A stretch of 64,000 bases of DNA from NCBI RefSeq assembly GCF_028898845.1, contig NZ_CP118574.1, positions 4,127,001-4,191,000 of the forward strand. Reading direction: 5' to 3'. A model generated the notes under the pieces. The model did not search any database. It had not been told where the DNA came from and worked only from the letters and a program-made list of their open reading frames with translations. Each line of letters opens with the position of its first letter. Position 1 is the stretch's first letter. This document shows positions 35,248 through 44,407 of the stretch, piece after piece. This stretch comes from Streptomyces sp. WZ-12. GTDB lineage: Bacteria > Actinomycetota > Actinomycetes > Streptomycetales > Streptomycetaceae. A program made the position numbers and the translations under genes.

Positions 35248-35518
35248 TTCCAACTGTCCCTTCTGGTGCGGTGCTCGATGAGATCGCGGCACCAGTGCCG
35301 CGCGAGCAATCACTTCGCTGCTCGGATCACCGCTTTCCCTCTGTCTAACGAGCTCCACCGCCCGGAGAAACTCATGCGTTCCGATTCTTCGGGCACGCCG
35401 CCAGAAAAGGGCCGGACCGTCGGAGGCGCGGCCGCAAAGGGCCGGAAGCCGTCGGCCCCGACGCGCGACGAAAGGCGAGCCGGGGCCGGCCACAACGACG
35501 CGGCTCGAATTTCTCCGG

Positions 35519-35752
35519 TCAGCGGTTGAGGCAGTGGTTGCCGAACGCCGGGTTCAGCAGACCGATAACGTTGACGGAGTTGCCGCACAGGTTGATCGGT
35601 ACGTGGATCGGGACCTGAACGACGTTGCCCGAGATGACACCCGGGGAGCCCTTGGCCCCGCCCTTGGCGCCCGCGTCGGCGAATGCCGGCGCAGCGACAC
35701 CCACCGCCATGAGCGTGCCTGCAGTGACGGCTGCGACCTTTGCGTACTTCAT
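35519..35752 (-). CDS. Short chaplin
   Basis: 77 residues: signal peptide 'AAVTAGTLMAVGVAAPAFA' and a single chaplin domain 'GVISGNVVQVPIHVPINLCG', 'NSVNVIGLLNPAFGNHCLNR' with the two conserved cysteines. The protein ends right after the second cysteine, typical of ChpD-H-type short chaplins, which assemble into amyloid-like surface films. ATG 35752. About 270 gene-free bases separate it from the next gene downstream. Confidence 0.95.
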   Translation of the reverse strand: MKYAKVAAVTAGTLMAVGVAAPAFADAGAKGGAKGSPGVISGNVVQVPIHVPINLCGNSVNVIGLLNPAFGNHCLNR

Positions 35753-36110
35753 TTCAGCCCTTCCTGCAGCGGGGTCCGAAGCGCACACGACCGTCGTGTC
35801 GCACGGGCGCGGATCTGCCGCCCGTAACTCCGCCGTCGATATTGGTAACGATTTCTCCTCGCCGGCGAAACTCTCACGGAGAAGTTTTCGGAGGAATCGC
35901 CCGAATGCCGCAGACGCATTCCTGGAGACCTACCGCACATATAAGGGGGAAACAACACCGTCGTTCGAACGCGAGACACCCGTCGAATACGAATTCCCGC
36001 CGGCCGGGGAAACGAGAATTACCGGCCCTGCGATTCGTGACGCGGCGCCGCAGGCCCGGGGCCGTCCGGGCGCGACGTCCGGCGGTCCGGGCCTGCGGCA
36101 GGCGGCCGGC
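35753..36110. other. Gap between rodlin 3 and the short chaplin
   Basis: 358 bases with no gene. The part near 35850-36010 is A+T-richer and probably holds the chaplin promoter. At 36048-36098 is a 12-bp stem (CCGCAGGCCCGG arm) around a 27-base loop, 12 bases past the rodlin 3 stop, a probable terminator. Confidence 0.6.
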
Positions 36111-36524
36111 TCAGCGGTTGCCGATGCCGTTGGCCGAGAGGATCGGGATGTCGTCCAGGATGTGCGACAGCGCCTCATCACCCTTGGCCTGGGTGGAGTT
36201 CTCGGTGCACTGCTGGTTCTGCGGCGAGGACAGGATCGGAATGTCCTGGACACCAACGTTGAGCAGGGCGACCAAGGACTGAACGTCAGCCTTCGCCGGA
36301 AGCCCGACGCAGAGCTTGTTCAGCGACCCGGAGATGAGCTCCAGCTGCGGGCTCATCTTGCCGTGCGTGGTGGAGTTGCCGAACGCGGCCTTGGAACCGT
36401 TGCCGTTGACCGTGGAGGTGCCGTGGTGGTGGTTGTCGACCGCCATCGCCTGAGGGGCGACCATCGCGGAGATGCCCACCATGGAAGCGGCCACTGTTGT
36501 CGTGGCCAGGACCTTCTTGAACAC
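36111..36524 (-). CDS. Rodlin, copy 3
   Basis: 137 residues with signal peptide 'TTTVAASMVGISAMVAPQAMA', then 'HHHGTSTVNGNGSKAAFGNS', 'LNVGVQDIPILSSPQNQQCT' and 'SHILDDIPILSANGIGNR'. Same two cysteines. Starts with GTG 36524. It is the closest relative of rodlin 2, sharing a 122-bp identical tract. Streptomyces usually have two rodlins; a third copy here is noteworthy. Confidence 0.94.
   Translation of the reverse strand: MFKKVLATTTVAASMVGISAMVAPQAMAVDNHHHGTSTVNGNGSKAAFGNSTTHGKMSPQLELISGSLNKLCVGLPAKADVQSLVALLNVGVQDIPILSSPQNQQCTENSTQAKGDEALSHILDDIPILSANGIGNR
36141..36262. repeat. 122-bp identical tract shared by rodlins 2 and 3 (copy 2 of 2)
   Basis: Identical base for base to 34274-34395. 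Confidence 0.9.
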
Positions 36525-36731
36525 TGTTGACCCTTCTGGAAGCGGAGTGCCCGTATCCGGAGCGCACTGGTCAACTCGCTTCTGGGGGTGCGGTTTCGCG
36601 GATTCACCCTAATGCCGCGCAACCATAGACACATATCACTGCATCAGGACGGCAGCGTCCGTGCGCGACGGGAAACGCGGCGCACGGGATTTCGTAACGT
36701 CCCTGTGCAGTACGGGAATGAGACAGAGGAA

Positions 36732-36777
36732 AGGCCCGCCCCTGTCGGAGGCGGGCCTCAAGCGCCTTTCGGCGCTT
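36732..36777 (-). terminator. Terminator of the last chaplin gene
   Basis: A 9-bp stem AGGCCCGCC/GGCGGGCCT (36732-36740 / 36750-36758) lies 17 bases past the stop, after a smaller 7-bp hairpin AAGCGCC/GGCGCTT (36760-36777) overlapping the stop codon. TTTCCTCTGTCTC follows on the minus strand. Confidence 0.8.
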
Positions 36778-37027
36778 ACTTGTTGACGCAGATGTTGCCG
36801 AAGGCCGGGTTGAGCAGGCCGACGACGTCGACGGTGTTGCCGCACACGTTGATCGGGACGCTGATCGGCACCTGGGTCAGGTTGCCGGAGATCACACCGG
36901 GCGAACCCACGGCACCACCAGCGGCCTTGGCACCCCCGTGGTCATGGGCGCTGGCCATGGCGGCACCTCCCACGACGGCGATGCCCGCGGCGGCGGACAG
37001 GACGACGGCCTTGGAGACAAACTTCAC
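36776..37027 (-). CDS. Short chaplin
   Basis: 83 residues. Signal peptide 'VVLSAAAGIAVVGGAAMASA', a His/Gly-rich linker, and one chaplin domain 'GVISGNLTQVPISVPINVCG', 'NTVDVVGLLNPAFGNICVNK' with both cysteines. It ends just after the second cysteine. The start is GTG 37027. It is the first gene of the surface island in transcription order and has its own promoter region of about 200 bases. Confidence 0.95.
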   Translation of the reverse strand: MKFVSKAVVLSAAAGIAVVGGAAMASAHDHGGAKAAGGAVGSPGVISGNLTQVPISVPINVCGNTVDVVGLLNPAFGNICVNK

Positions 37028-37236
37028 GGTGAACCTCTTTACTGAGCAGCATTCAGGTTTCTGTGCGCGCCGCCTGGAGCGACAAGCAGTTCAACGCCAC
37101 AAACCGGGCAAAAGTAGCGGGCCAAACGGGTGATGGTTGATCACAACTGCCGTACGGGGCGCCCGTGGTGGCCGCGGCGGGATCCGTGGGGCGCGGGGCG
37201 GGGGCGTTGTCAGACCCTCCTGGGAGACTCGGGAGC

Positions 37237-38916
37237 ATGAGATGGGCGGTAGCGGAGACGGGCGACGGGGGTGCGCGTCTCTGCCCGCTCGCCCAGGACG
37301 GGCGGCCGGCGGGGTCGGTGGTGCGGGAGCCCTCGCTGGCCGAGGCGGTGCGGTCGCGGCCCGAGGTCGAGCGGTGGGTGTGGCGGTCGACGGGCGAGAT
37401 CTACCGGCGGCTGCTGGCGGCCGGCGTCCGGGTCGAGCGGTGCTACGACGTGGAGGCCGCCGAGGCGCTGCTGATCGGCCATGAGGAGGGGCAGTCGGGC
37501 CAGCCCCGCTCGCTGGCGGCCGCCTGGGCGCGGCTGCACGGCCTGCCGGTGCCGGCGGACGCGCCCGCGCGGGCCGCGCAGACCCAGCCGTCCCTGTTCG
37601 AGCCGGGTCCGGTGCCGTTGCCGTCCGGCACCGACGAGTTCAGCGCGCTGCTGGAGGTCTACGCCGGCCAGTTGGCCCGTACGGCGCGGGCCGAGCACCC
37701 GGACCGGATGCGGCTGCTGCTGGCCTCCGAGTCGGCGGGCATGCTGGTCGCCACCGAGATGTCCCGGACCGGGATTCCCTGGCGGGCCGACGTGCACCGC
37801 GCGCTGCTGGACGAGCTGCTCGGCGAGCGGTTTCCCGGTGGGCTGGAGCCGCGCCGCATGGCGGAGCTGGCCGACGAGGTGTCGCGGGCCTTCGGGGACG
37901 GCGTGCGGGTCCGGCCCGACCTGGCGGGCGACATCATCCGCGCCTTCGCCGGCGCCGGGATCCCGCTTTCGTCGACCCGGAAGTGGGAGCTGAAGCGGAT
38001 CGACCACCCGGCCGTGGCCCCGTTGCTGGCGTACAAATCGCTCTACCGCCTCCACACCGCCCACGGCTGGTCCTGGCTCCAACAGTGGGTGCACGACGGC
38101 CGGTTCCGCCCCGAGTACCTCCCCGGCGGCACGGTCTCCGGGCGCTGGACGGCCAACGGCGGCGGCGCCCTCCAGATCCCCAAGGTAATCCGGCGGGCGG
38201 TGCGCGCCGCCCCGGGGTGGCGCCTGGTGGTCGCCGACGTGGACCAGATGGAGCCGCGAGTGCTGGCCGCGGTCTCCCGCGACCGGGGCCTGATGGAGGT
38301 GGCCGGCACCGGCGCGGACCTCTACGCGGATCTGGCCGCCCGTGCCTTCGGCGGCGACCGCGAGCAGGCCAAGTTGGCGTTGCTGGGCGCCATTTACGGC
38401 CAGACGTCCGGCGACGCCCTCCAGCACCTGGCCGATCTGCGCCGCCGCTACCCGGCCGCGGTGGCCTACGTCGACGACGCGGCCCGGGCCGGCGAGGAGG
38501 GCCGCCTGGTGCGCACCTGGTTGGGCCGCACCTGCCCGCCCGTCTCGATGGCGCCGCCCGACGAGGCCGGCCTGCCCCAGGAGGAGGAGCGGCCCGGCGG
38601 CCACGGCGGCACCTCGGCGACCCGCGCCCGTGGCCGCTTCACCCGCAACTTCGTGGTGCAGGGCAGCGCCGCCGACTGGGCGCTGCTGGTGCTGGGCGCG
38701 CTGCGCCATGCGATGGCCCGCGCGGGCCTCCGCGCCGAACTGGTGTTCTTCCAGCACGACGAGGTGATCGTGCACTGCCCCGCGGACGAGGCCGCCACGG
38801 TCGCCGAGGCCATCGCGACGGCGGCCGCCACCGCGGGCCGGATCGCCTTCGGCCCGACGCCGGTGCGGTTCCCGTTCACCACGGCGGTGGTGGAGTGCTA
38901 CGCGGATGCCAAGTGA
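37237..38916 (+). CDS. Bifunctional 3'-5' exonuclease/DNA polymerase I-like protein
   Basis: A 559-residue family A polymerase-like protein lacking the 5' nuclease domain. The N-terminal third is a degenerate exonuclease fold; the polymerase motifs are A 'WRLVVADVDQMEPRVLAAVS', B region 'REQAKLALLGAIYGQTSG' and C 'ELVFFQHDEVIVHCP'. The 'TVSGRWTANGGGALQIPKVI' template region is also present. It is much shorter than PolA (about 900 residues). Its role, probably repair, is not established. ATG 37237 begins MRWAVAETGDGG. Monocistronic. Confidence 0.88.
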   Translation: MRWAVAETGDGGARLCPLAQDGRPAGSVVREPSLAEAVRSRPEVERWVWRSTGEIYRRLLAAGVRVERCYDVEAAEALLIGHEEGQSGQPRSLAAAWARLHGLPVPADAPARAAQTQPSLFEPGPVPLPSGTDEFSALLEVYAGQLARTARAEHPDRMRLLLASESAGMLVATEMSRTGIPWRADVHRALLDELLGERFPGGLEPRRMAELADEVSRAFGDGVRVRPDLAGDIIRAFAGAGIPLSSTRKWELKRIDHPAVAPLLAYKSLYRLHTAHGWSWLQQWVHDGRFRPEYLPGGTVSGRWTANGGGALQIPKVIRRAVRAAPGWRLVVADVDQMEPRVLAAVSRDRGLMEVAGTGADLYADLAARAFGGDREQAKLALLGAIYGQTSGDALQHLADLRRRYPAAVAYVDDAARAGEEGRLVRTWLGRTCPPVSMAPPDEAGLPQEEERPGGHGGTSATRARGRFTRNFVVQGSAADWALLVLGALRHAMARAGLRAELVFFQHDEVIVHCPADEAATVAEAIATAAATAGRIAFGPTPVRFPFTTAVVECYADAK

Positions 38917-39033
38917 GGTCCATGTGGCGCCTGTTGCCGCGTGTTGCGTGGTGGGGTGCGCGGTGCGCAGGGGGCGGCGGACGGTGTACCGGCGCGGTCC
39001 GGGGCCGCGTCGCGTCAGCGGGTCCGTAGAGGG

Positions 39034-39522
39034 GAGGTGGCCACCGTGCCGGTCCCGCCCGGAACGGGGGTGCATCCCGAACGGGCGCCGTGCGCGGGCG
39101 CGTTGGAGTCGTTCGCCGCTCCGCATCGGGACCTCGCGGCCACCCGGGAGCGGTGCCGCGCGCCGCTGTTCGCGGTGCCCGCGGACCGTTCCCGTCGAGT
39201 ACCGGGCGGCCGATGGGCCGGACCCGGCGGGCGCCGAGTCGGGCACGGGCCCCGCGGCGGCGGGCGTTCCGCCCAACCCCCGGCTGGACAGCCTGCGTTC
39301 GGTCCGTCTGGTGTGGCGGCACTGCCTTCCCGAGGGCGCGTTCCCGAGGAGGGGGCCGCCGGGCGGGCCGCGCCGGAGGCGTACGCGCGGCGCCTGACGG
39401 GCGCCGGGGCGCCGGTCACGGTCCGCAATGCGCCCGGTGCCCGGCACGGCTTCGAGCGGCTCGTCCCGGGCGCGGGCGCCGGTCCCGGGGGCCGGAGACC
39501 GCGGTCGCCACGGGGCGGTGAC
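39034..39522 (+). pseudogene. Decayed alpha/beta hydrolase gene
   Basis: The 676 bases between the polymerase and deoR genes contain hydrolase-like pieces in different frames. GTG 39038 after GGGGAGG opens a frame reading ATVPVPPGTGVHPER and HRDLAATRERCRAPL. A second frame gives LDSLRSVRLVWRHCLPEG. The first frame, further on, gives 'EAYARRLTGAGAPVTVRNAP' and GARHGFERLVPG, which resembles the C-terminal histidine region of HSL-type esterases. The GxSxG core is missing. I read this as a deleted and frameshifted relic; chance similarity in G+C-rich sequence cannot be ruled out. Confidence 0.4.
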
Positions 39523-39592
39523 GCCCTAAACTCGCCGAGTAGGGAGCCGTCCGCGGGTGGACGGCCGCCATCCGAGTCGCGAAGGGACAGCG

Positions 39593-40429
39593 TTGACCGA
39601 CACCGAAGGGGCCGACGCCCCGGTCGCGGGCGAGGCGCCGGTCACCAAGTTGAGCCCCAAGGACCGCCGCAAGCGGATCACCGACCGGGTGCTGGCCGAG
39701 GGCCAGGTGGCCATCGAGGACCTGGTCCAGGAGCTCGGCGTCAGCCAGATGACGGTGCACCGCGACCTGGACGCGCTGGAGCACCAGGGCTGGCTGCGCA
39801 AGGTGCGCGGCGGGGCCACGGCCACCCCCAGCGCGCTCTTCGAGTCCACCGCGCGCTGGCGCGGCAACGAGCAGGTGGCGGCGAAGGAGGCGATCTGCGC
39901 GGCCGCGCTGGCGATGGCCGAGCCGGGCCAGGCGGTGATCATCGACGACTCCAGTACGGCGCTGCCGCTGGCCCGTTCGCTCTCCGCGCGCGGCGCGTTC
40001 ACCGTGATCACCAACTCCCTCCAGGTCATCAACGAGCTGGCGGAGGAGCCGGACATCCGGGTCATCGCGCTGGGCGGCGAGTACCACGCGGCGTTCAACG
40101 CCTTCCTGGGCATGTCCACCGCCGACATCGCCCGCAGCTTCCGCGCGGACATCGCCTTCCTGTCCACCTCGGCGGTCGACAACGGCCACTGTTACCACCA
40201 GGCGCAGGAGAACGTCCTGGTCAAGCGCGCGCTGATGGCCGCCGCCCGGCGCAAGGTGCTGCTCGTGGACCACTCCAAGTTCGGCCGGCAGGCGCTCTAC
40301 GAGCTGGCACCGCTGGCCGACTTCGATCTCGTCATCTCCGATGAACACCTTCCCCAGGAGGAGCGGGACGCGCTTCAATCCCTGGGGGTGCGGTACGAGT
40401 TGGCGACCGAGGGGAGTCGGCGGGGATGA
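39593..40429 (+). CDS. DeoR family transcriptional regulator
   Basis: 278 residues. The N-terminal helix-turn-helix is 'KDRRKRITDRVLAEGQVAIE', 'LVQELGVSQMTVHRDLDALE', 'HQGWLRKVRGGATATPSALF'. The C-terminal DeoRC sugar-phosphate-binding domain has 'VIIDDSSTALPLARSLSARG', 'VITNSLQVINELAEEPDIRV' and 'VLLVDHSKFGRQALYELAPL'. The effector is probably a phosphorylated sugar. TTG 39593 is chosen because GAAGGGA lies five bases upstream; GTG 39557 lacks a site. Its stop overlaps the RidA start (ATGA). Confidence 0.9.
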   Translation: MTDTEGADAPVAGEAPVTKLSPKDRRKRITDRVLAEGQVAIEDLVQELGVSQMTVHRDLDALEHQGWLRKVRGGATATPSALFESTARWRGNEQVAAKEAICAAALAMAEPGQAVIIDDSSTALPLARSLSARGAFTVITNSLQVINELAEEPDIRVIALGGEYHAAFNAFLGMSTADIARSFRADIAFLSTSAVDNGHCYHQAQENVLVKRALMAAARRKVLLVDHSKFGRQALYELAPLADFDLVISDEHLPQEERDALQSLGVRYELATEGSRRG

Positions 40430-40881
40430 GCGCGGACGACGGACGGGGCGGTGCCGAGGGGCCCGGGGGCGCGGGGAGCGGCGGCCTGGAGCGGATCAAT
40501 CCGCCGCACCTCGCGCCACCGACCGGATTCAGCCACGCCGTCCGCGTCGCCGCCCCCGGCACCCTGGTCTTCCTCGCCGGGCAGACCGCCCTCGACGGCG
40601 CCGGCCGGATCGCCGGGGACGGCATCGTCGAGCAGTTCGAGCGGGCGCTGGGCAACCTCCTCGACGTGGCGGCCGCCGCCGGCGCCGGCCCGTCCGACCT
40701 GGTCAAGCTCACCGTCTTCGCGGTGGACGTGGCCGACTACCGCCGGCACGCCAAGGAGCTCGGCCGGGTGTGGAAGCGCCTGGTCGGCACGGACTTCCCG
40801 GCCATGGCCGTGATCGGCGCCGACCGGCTGTGGGACGAGCCGGCCCTGGTGGAGATCGAGGGCATCGCGGTGGTGCGCTAG
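40426..40881 (+). CDS. RidA family protein
   Basis: 151 residues of the RidA/YjgF/Rid fold: 'VAAPGTLVFLAGQTALDGAG', 'FERALGNLLDVAAAAGAGPS', 'DLVKLTVFAVDVADYRRHAK' and the end 'LVEIEGIAVVR'. RidA deaminates reactive enamine/imine intermediates; the catalytic Arg of true RidA (in xxRxxVQV) is not visible, so this is likely a Rid subfamily without proven deaminase activity. It overlaps deoR by four bases and is co-translated with it. Confidence 0.87.
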   Translation: MSADDGRGGAEGPGGAGSGGLERINPPHLAPPTGFSHAVRVAAPGTLVFLAGQTALDGAGRIAGDGIVEQFERALGNLLDVAAAAGAGPSDLVKLTVFAVDVADYRRHAKELGRVWKRLVGTDFPAMAVIGADRLWDEPALVEIEGIAVVR

Positions 40882-40913
40882 GGCCTGGCGGGCGGATCAG
40901 GCCCCGGCCCCGC

Positions 40914-41741
40914 TCACTCCTGGTACGTCGCCACCAGGGCCTCGGCGTCCGCCGGGGAGAGCGTGATGCCGAAGTCGCTGGCCAGCAGGGACGGGATCTC
41001 CTCGGGGGTGACCTCGCGCGCCTCGCGCGACCCGTCAGCACCGACCCGGGCCAGCTCCCGGCCGACCAGCGTCAAGCGCTCCGCGAGCCCCGGCTTCTGC
41101 ACCACGATCTTGCCGGTGAACGGGGACCGCGGGTGGGTGGAGATGTAGTGGTTGAAGACGGCGTAGTCGGCCGCGAAGCGCCGTTCGGTCCCGAAGGAGT
41201 ACAGGTCGAACCAGCCGTCCTCGTGGCGCGAGCGCAGCACCCAGGACGCGGTCTCCTTCTCGTGGACCAGGCCGAAGGTCCAGGCGCCCTGCCGTTCCTC
41301 GACGCCGTCCCGCAACGGGAGCGGCGCGAGCAGCGCCTCGCCGCCGAAGCCGACGTCGGTGATCCAGTCCTCGCCGTCCAGCTCCACCCGCAGCAGGGCG
41401 TGGGTGACCGCCCGCACCTTGTCCTCGCCCATCCGGATCCGGGCGCCGAGCCCGGACACCCGGAAGCCGAGCCGCTCCAGCGCGGCCGCGTAGAGGAGGT
41501 TCTGCTCGTAGCAGTAGCCGCCGCGCCGCTGCCGGACCATCTTGGCCTGGAGGGAATCCAGGTCGAGCGGGATCGGGCGGCCCAGCACGATCTCCAGGTT
41601 CTCGAAGCCGATGGCGGCGCTGTGCGCGGCGTGCAACTGCCGCAGCGTCGTCAGGCTCGGCCGGCGGTCGCCGTCGTAGCCGATGCGCGCCAGGTAGGCG
41701 TCCAGATCGAGCTGTTCGCCGCCCCAGGTGGTCGCGGTCAT
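40914..41741 (-). CDS. Arylamine N-acetyltransferase
   Basis: 275 residues. Transfers acetyl from acetyl-CoA to arylamines or related amides; in some antibiotic clusters NAT relatives make macrolactams. The triad is visible: Cys in 'RRGGYCYEQNLLYAAALE', His in 'VRAVTHALLRVEL', Asp in 'DWITDVGFGGEALLAPLPL'. The N-terminal 'LDAYLARIGYDGDRRPSLTT' is typical. ATG 41741 has GGGGAG upstream; the start at 41786 is less likely. It converges with the RidA gene. Confidence 0.94.
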   Translation of the reverse strand: MTATTWGGEQLDLDAYLARIGYDGDRRPSLTTLRQLHAAHSAAIGFENLEIVLGRPIPLDLDSLQAKMVRQRRGGYCYEQNLLYAAALERLGFRVSGLGARIRMGEDKVRAVTHALLRVELDGEDWITDVGFGGEALLAPLPLRDGVEERQGAWTFGLVHEKETASWVLRSRHEDGWFDLYSFGTERRFAADYAVFNHYISTHPRSPFTGKIVVQKPGLAERLTLVGRELARVGADGSREAREVTPEEIPSLLASDFGITLSPADAEALVATYQE

Positions 41742-41910
41742 GGTGCGCTCCCCGTTCGTCGTGGCCTGCCGGTGCAGGGCCGTCAAGGAGCATAGGAGGC
41801 GGCCGCGACAGGGCGGATCGGCTGTCGGGACCAGGCCCGGCGGCGGGGGGCCTAGGCCCCGCGACCGACCCGGGGGCCGGTGACGCGCCGCGGGACGGCC
41901 CCGGCGCCCG

Positions 41911-43158
41911 TCACCGTCGCCCGCGCGCCCCGTCCGCCGGATCGGGTTTGAAGGCCCAGCTCATCTTGGGCTCCATGGCGAACCGGAAGATCCGCCGCAC
42001 CGGTGGGGTGCACAGCAGCGTGACGATCGTGCCGGCGAGCAGCGTCACCAGAGCCTGGCCCCACGGCGTGTGGATCCAGTGGTGGTGGTACCAGCCCCAG
42101 AACCGCGACCCCTTGGCCAGGAAGCCGTGCAGCAGATAGCCGTAGAGGGTGCCGGCGCCCAGCACCGTGAACCACGTCCGGCGGCCCGGCACCCAGGCGA
42201 AGAAGCAGACCACCAGCAGCAGCGAGCTGCCGAACATGGCGAACGTCATCACCGGGCCGCTCCACCAGGGGGCACCCAACTCCTGTGCGCTGTCCCGGTG
42301 GTAGAACCAGGCGGCGTTCATCCGCGGTGCGGCCCAGTAGGCGAAGGCCAGCGCGCCGGCGGCGATCGGCAGCGCGGCGATCCGTACCGGGCGGCGGCGG
42401 ACCCAGGCGAAGTGCTCCGGCCGCAGGTTGAGCCCCAGCACGAAGAACGGCAGGAACTGGAGCACCCGTTGGAGGTTGAGGTCGTCGCCGATCTCCGGCG
42501 AGAAGGACGCCAGGACCGCGATGGTCAGTGCGAGCGGCAGCGGCCAGCGCACGATCCGCCACAGCGGGGTGGTCAGCCGCCAGATGAACAGCGCGACCAG
42601 GAACCACGTCAGGTACCAGGGCGACAGCAGGCTGATCGGGTGCCCCGGATCGTCGTCCGCCCAGCGCTTGAAGAAGGCGTAGGCCACCTCGAAGAGCACG
42701 TACGGGACCGCGACGCCGGTGATCAGCCGCTGCAACCGGTCCCTGCGCAGGTCGAAACTGCGCGAGAAGTAGCCGGAGATGATGATGAACGCCGGCATGT
42801 GGAAGGCGTAGACGGTGAGGTAGAGCGCCGCCGCGGACCGGCTGCCGTGGCGCAGCGGCTCCCAGGAGTGGCCCATCGCCACCAGCACGATGGCCAGGTA
42901 CTTGGCGTTGTCGAAGAAGGCGTCGCGGGACGCGGACCCGCCGCCGGTCGCCGCCTCGTCCGCACGCCGCTCGGCCCGTTCGCGACCGCTCCCGTCCGTC
43001 GCCTCCGGGGACGCCCCGGCGGGCGGTGCGGTCATCGCGGAGAGCGTGGCCGTCGAGGTGCCCGCGCCCTCCGCGCCCGGTGCGCGGTCCGCGTCCTTGG
43101 GCAGTTGTCGGGGCAGCGGGACCCGCCGCTCGCCGTGCGCCGGAGTCTCGTCGGTCAA
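41911..43158 (-). CDS. Membrane acyltransferase (acyltransferase-3 family)
   Basis: 415 residues with about ten membrane helices after an 85-residue polar N-terminus. The family start is 'RDAFFDNAKYLAIVLVAMGH' followed by 'HMPAFIIISGYFSRSFDLRR' (catalytic His region) and 'SPWYLTWFLVALFIWRLTTP'. Such proteins O-acetylate sugars or lipids at the membrane. TTG 43158 is chosen for GGGAGG four bases upstream; an in-frame ATG at codon 42 is an alternative. Upstream, 43159-43498 (340 bases) shows no gene and is A+T-richer near 43260-43420, a likely promoter. Confidence 0.82.
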   Translation of the reverse strand: MTDETPAHGERRVPLPRQLPKDADRAPGAEGAGTSTATLSAMTAPPAGASPEATDGSGRERAERRADEAATGGGSASRDAFFDNAKYLAIVLVAMGHSWEPLRHGSRSAAALYLTVYAFHMPAFIIISGYFSRSFDLRRDRLQRLITGVAVPYVLFEVAYAFFKRWADDDPGHPISLLSPWYLTWFLVALFIWRLTTPLWRIVRWPLPLALTIAVLASFSPEIGDDLNLQRVLQFLPFFVLGLNLRPEHFAWVRRRPVRIAALPIAAGALAFAYWAAPRMNAAWFYHRDSAQELGAPWWSGPVMTFAMFGSSLLLVVCFFAWVPGRRTWFTVLGAGTLYGYLLHGFLAKGSRFWGWYHHHWIHTPWGQALVTLLAGTIVTLLCTPPVRRIFRFAMEPKMSWAFKPDPADGARGRR

Positions 43159-43498
43159 CGGTCCTCCCGGAACGCGCCTGCCGGAGGAGCCGGACGTCGA
43201 GACGCGCCGGGCCCCGCAACGGAACCCAAAAGCCGCATCCGGCGTCTTAGTTGATTCACGGGAGTTGTGGCGTCGAACATCCCAGGCACCATAGCCGCGG
43301 CGACGGAATCCCGTAAATCCCGCCCCGCCGCGCCCGCACTTCGCGCCGAAATACCGCATCACTCCGCCGTCGACCCGGGCAAAATGCCGCAAAATACGGG
43401 CGGGAGATGACACGCGGGCAACAGGGACGAGCAGGCCCAACTCCGGTACGGAGGAGTGGATCCGGCAAGCCGCCGGCCGTGTGCGCCGCGCGCGGCGG

Positions 43499-44407
43499 TC
43501 AGTCGATGACGCCTTCCACGGCCCGGGTCCGGACCGTCCGCACGCTGGCGTCCGCGCCCACGTCCCACGCGTAGATCTCCAACCGCTGGCCGTGCGGCCC
43601 GCGCAGCCGGTGCACGGCGCGCGCCCATCGCGAACTGACCTGGGACATCCGGGGGTTGATCTCGTCGGCGAAGCGCGCATAGCGCCGCAGCTTGCCGAGC
43701 GACGGCCGCCCCAGAATCCCCGTCCGCACCTGTGGCATCAGCTTGTGCACCCGCTTCACGCAGCGCACGCAGAAGCTCTGGATCACCAGCCGCTGACGGA
43801 GGTGGGTGCGGTCCAGCCAGCCCCGCGCGCGCAGTTCGCCCAGGGTCTGCGCCTCGATTCCCGGATACTGCTCGGGCACCTTGAGTTCCAGCAACAGCCC
43901 CTGGTGGTTGCGGTCGAGCCGGCGCAGATAGTCGGTCAGCGTGGGCACCCGCACGCCGGCGAACCGCTTCCCGAACCACCTCCCGGCGTCCAGCCGCGCG
44001 ATCTCGGCCGCGGTGAAGTCCCGCACCCGCCACGGCGCCCGGTGCGGGAAGACCTCGGCGGCGTTGGTGGTGCGGTTCAGCGTGGTGTCGTGCATCACGA
44101 TCAGGCGGCCGTCCTTGGTCCGCTGCACGTCGTTCTCGACCCAGACCAGCCCCCGGCGGTGCGCCGCGTCGACGGCGGCGAGGGTGTTCTCCGGCGCGTA
44201 CCGGGAGGCGCCCCGGTGGGCGATCACGAACGGGGTGCGGTGCCCGGCCCAGATGCTCACCACCGATCCGCCCCGGGTGGCCAGTTGCTGACGGCCCTCC
44301 GGCCCCGACGCCAGCGCGGACGACGCGAGCGTCGCCGTCACCAGGAACGCCAACCCGCCCGAGGCGAGCTGCCACCGCCGCCGGATACGCAACGCTCTCC
44401 GCACCAC
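43499..44407 (-). CDS. Secreted glycerophosphodiester phosphodiesterase
   Basis: 302 residues. An N-terminal signal or anchor 'LASGGLAFLVTATLASSALA' precedes a TIM-barrel GDPD domain with 'FVIAHRGASRYAPENTLAAV' (HRG and PENT motifs), 'VWVENDVQRTKDGRLIVMHD' and 'TLNRTTN'. These supply the catalytic His residues and metal ligands. It hydrolyses glycerophosphodiesters to glycerol-3-phosphate. 'QGLLLELKVPEQYPGIEA' matches the family. It lies 220 bases from the first LmbU-like gene, which I take as the edge of the next region. Confidence 0.92.
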   Translation of the reverse strand: MVRRALRIRRRWQLASGGLAFLVTATLASSALASGPEGRQQLATRGGSVVSIWAGHRTPFVIAHRGASRYAPENTLAAVDAAHRRGLVWVENDVQRTKDGRLIVMHDTTLNRTTNAAEVFPHRAPWRVRDFTAAEIARLDAGRWFGKRFAGVRVPTLTDYLRRLDRNHQGLLLELKVPEQYPGIEAQTLGELRARGWLDRTHLRQRLVIQSFCVRCVKRVHKLMPQVRTGILGRPSLGKLRRYARFADEINPRMSQVSSRWARAVHRLRGPHGQRLEIYAWDVGADASVRTVRTRAVEGVID

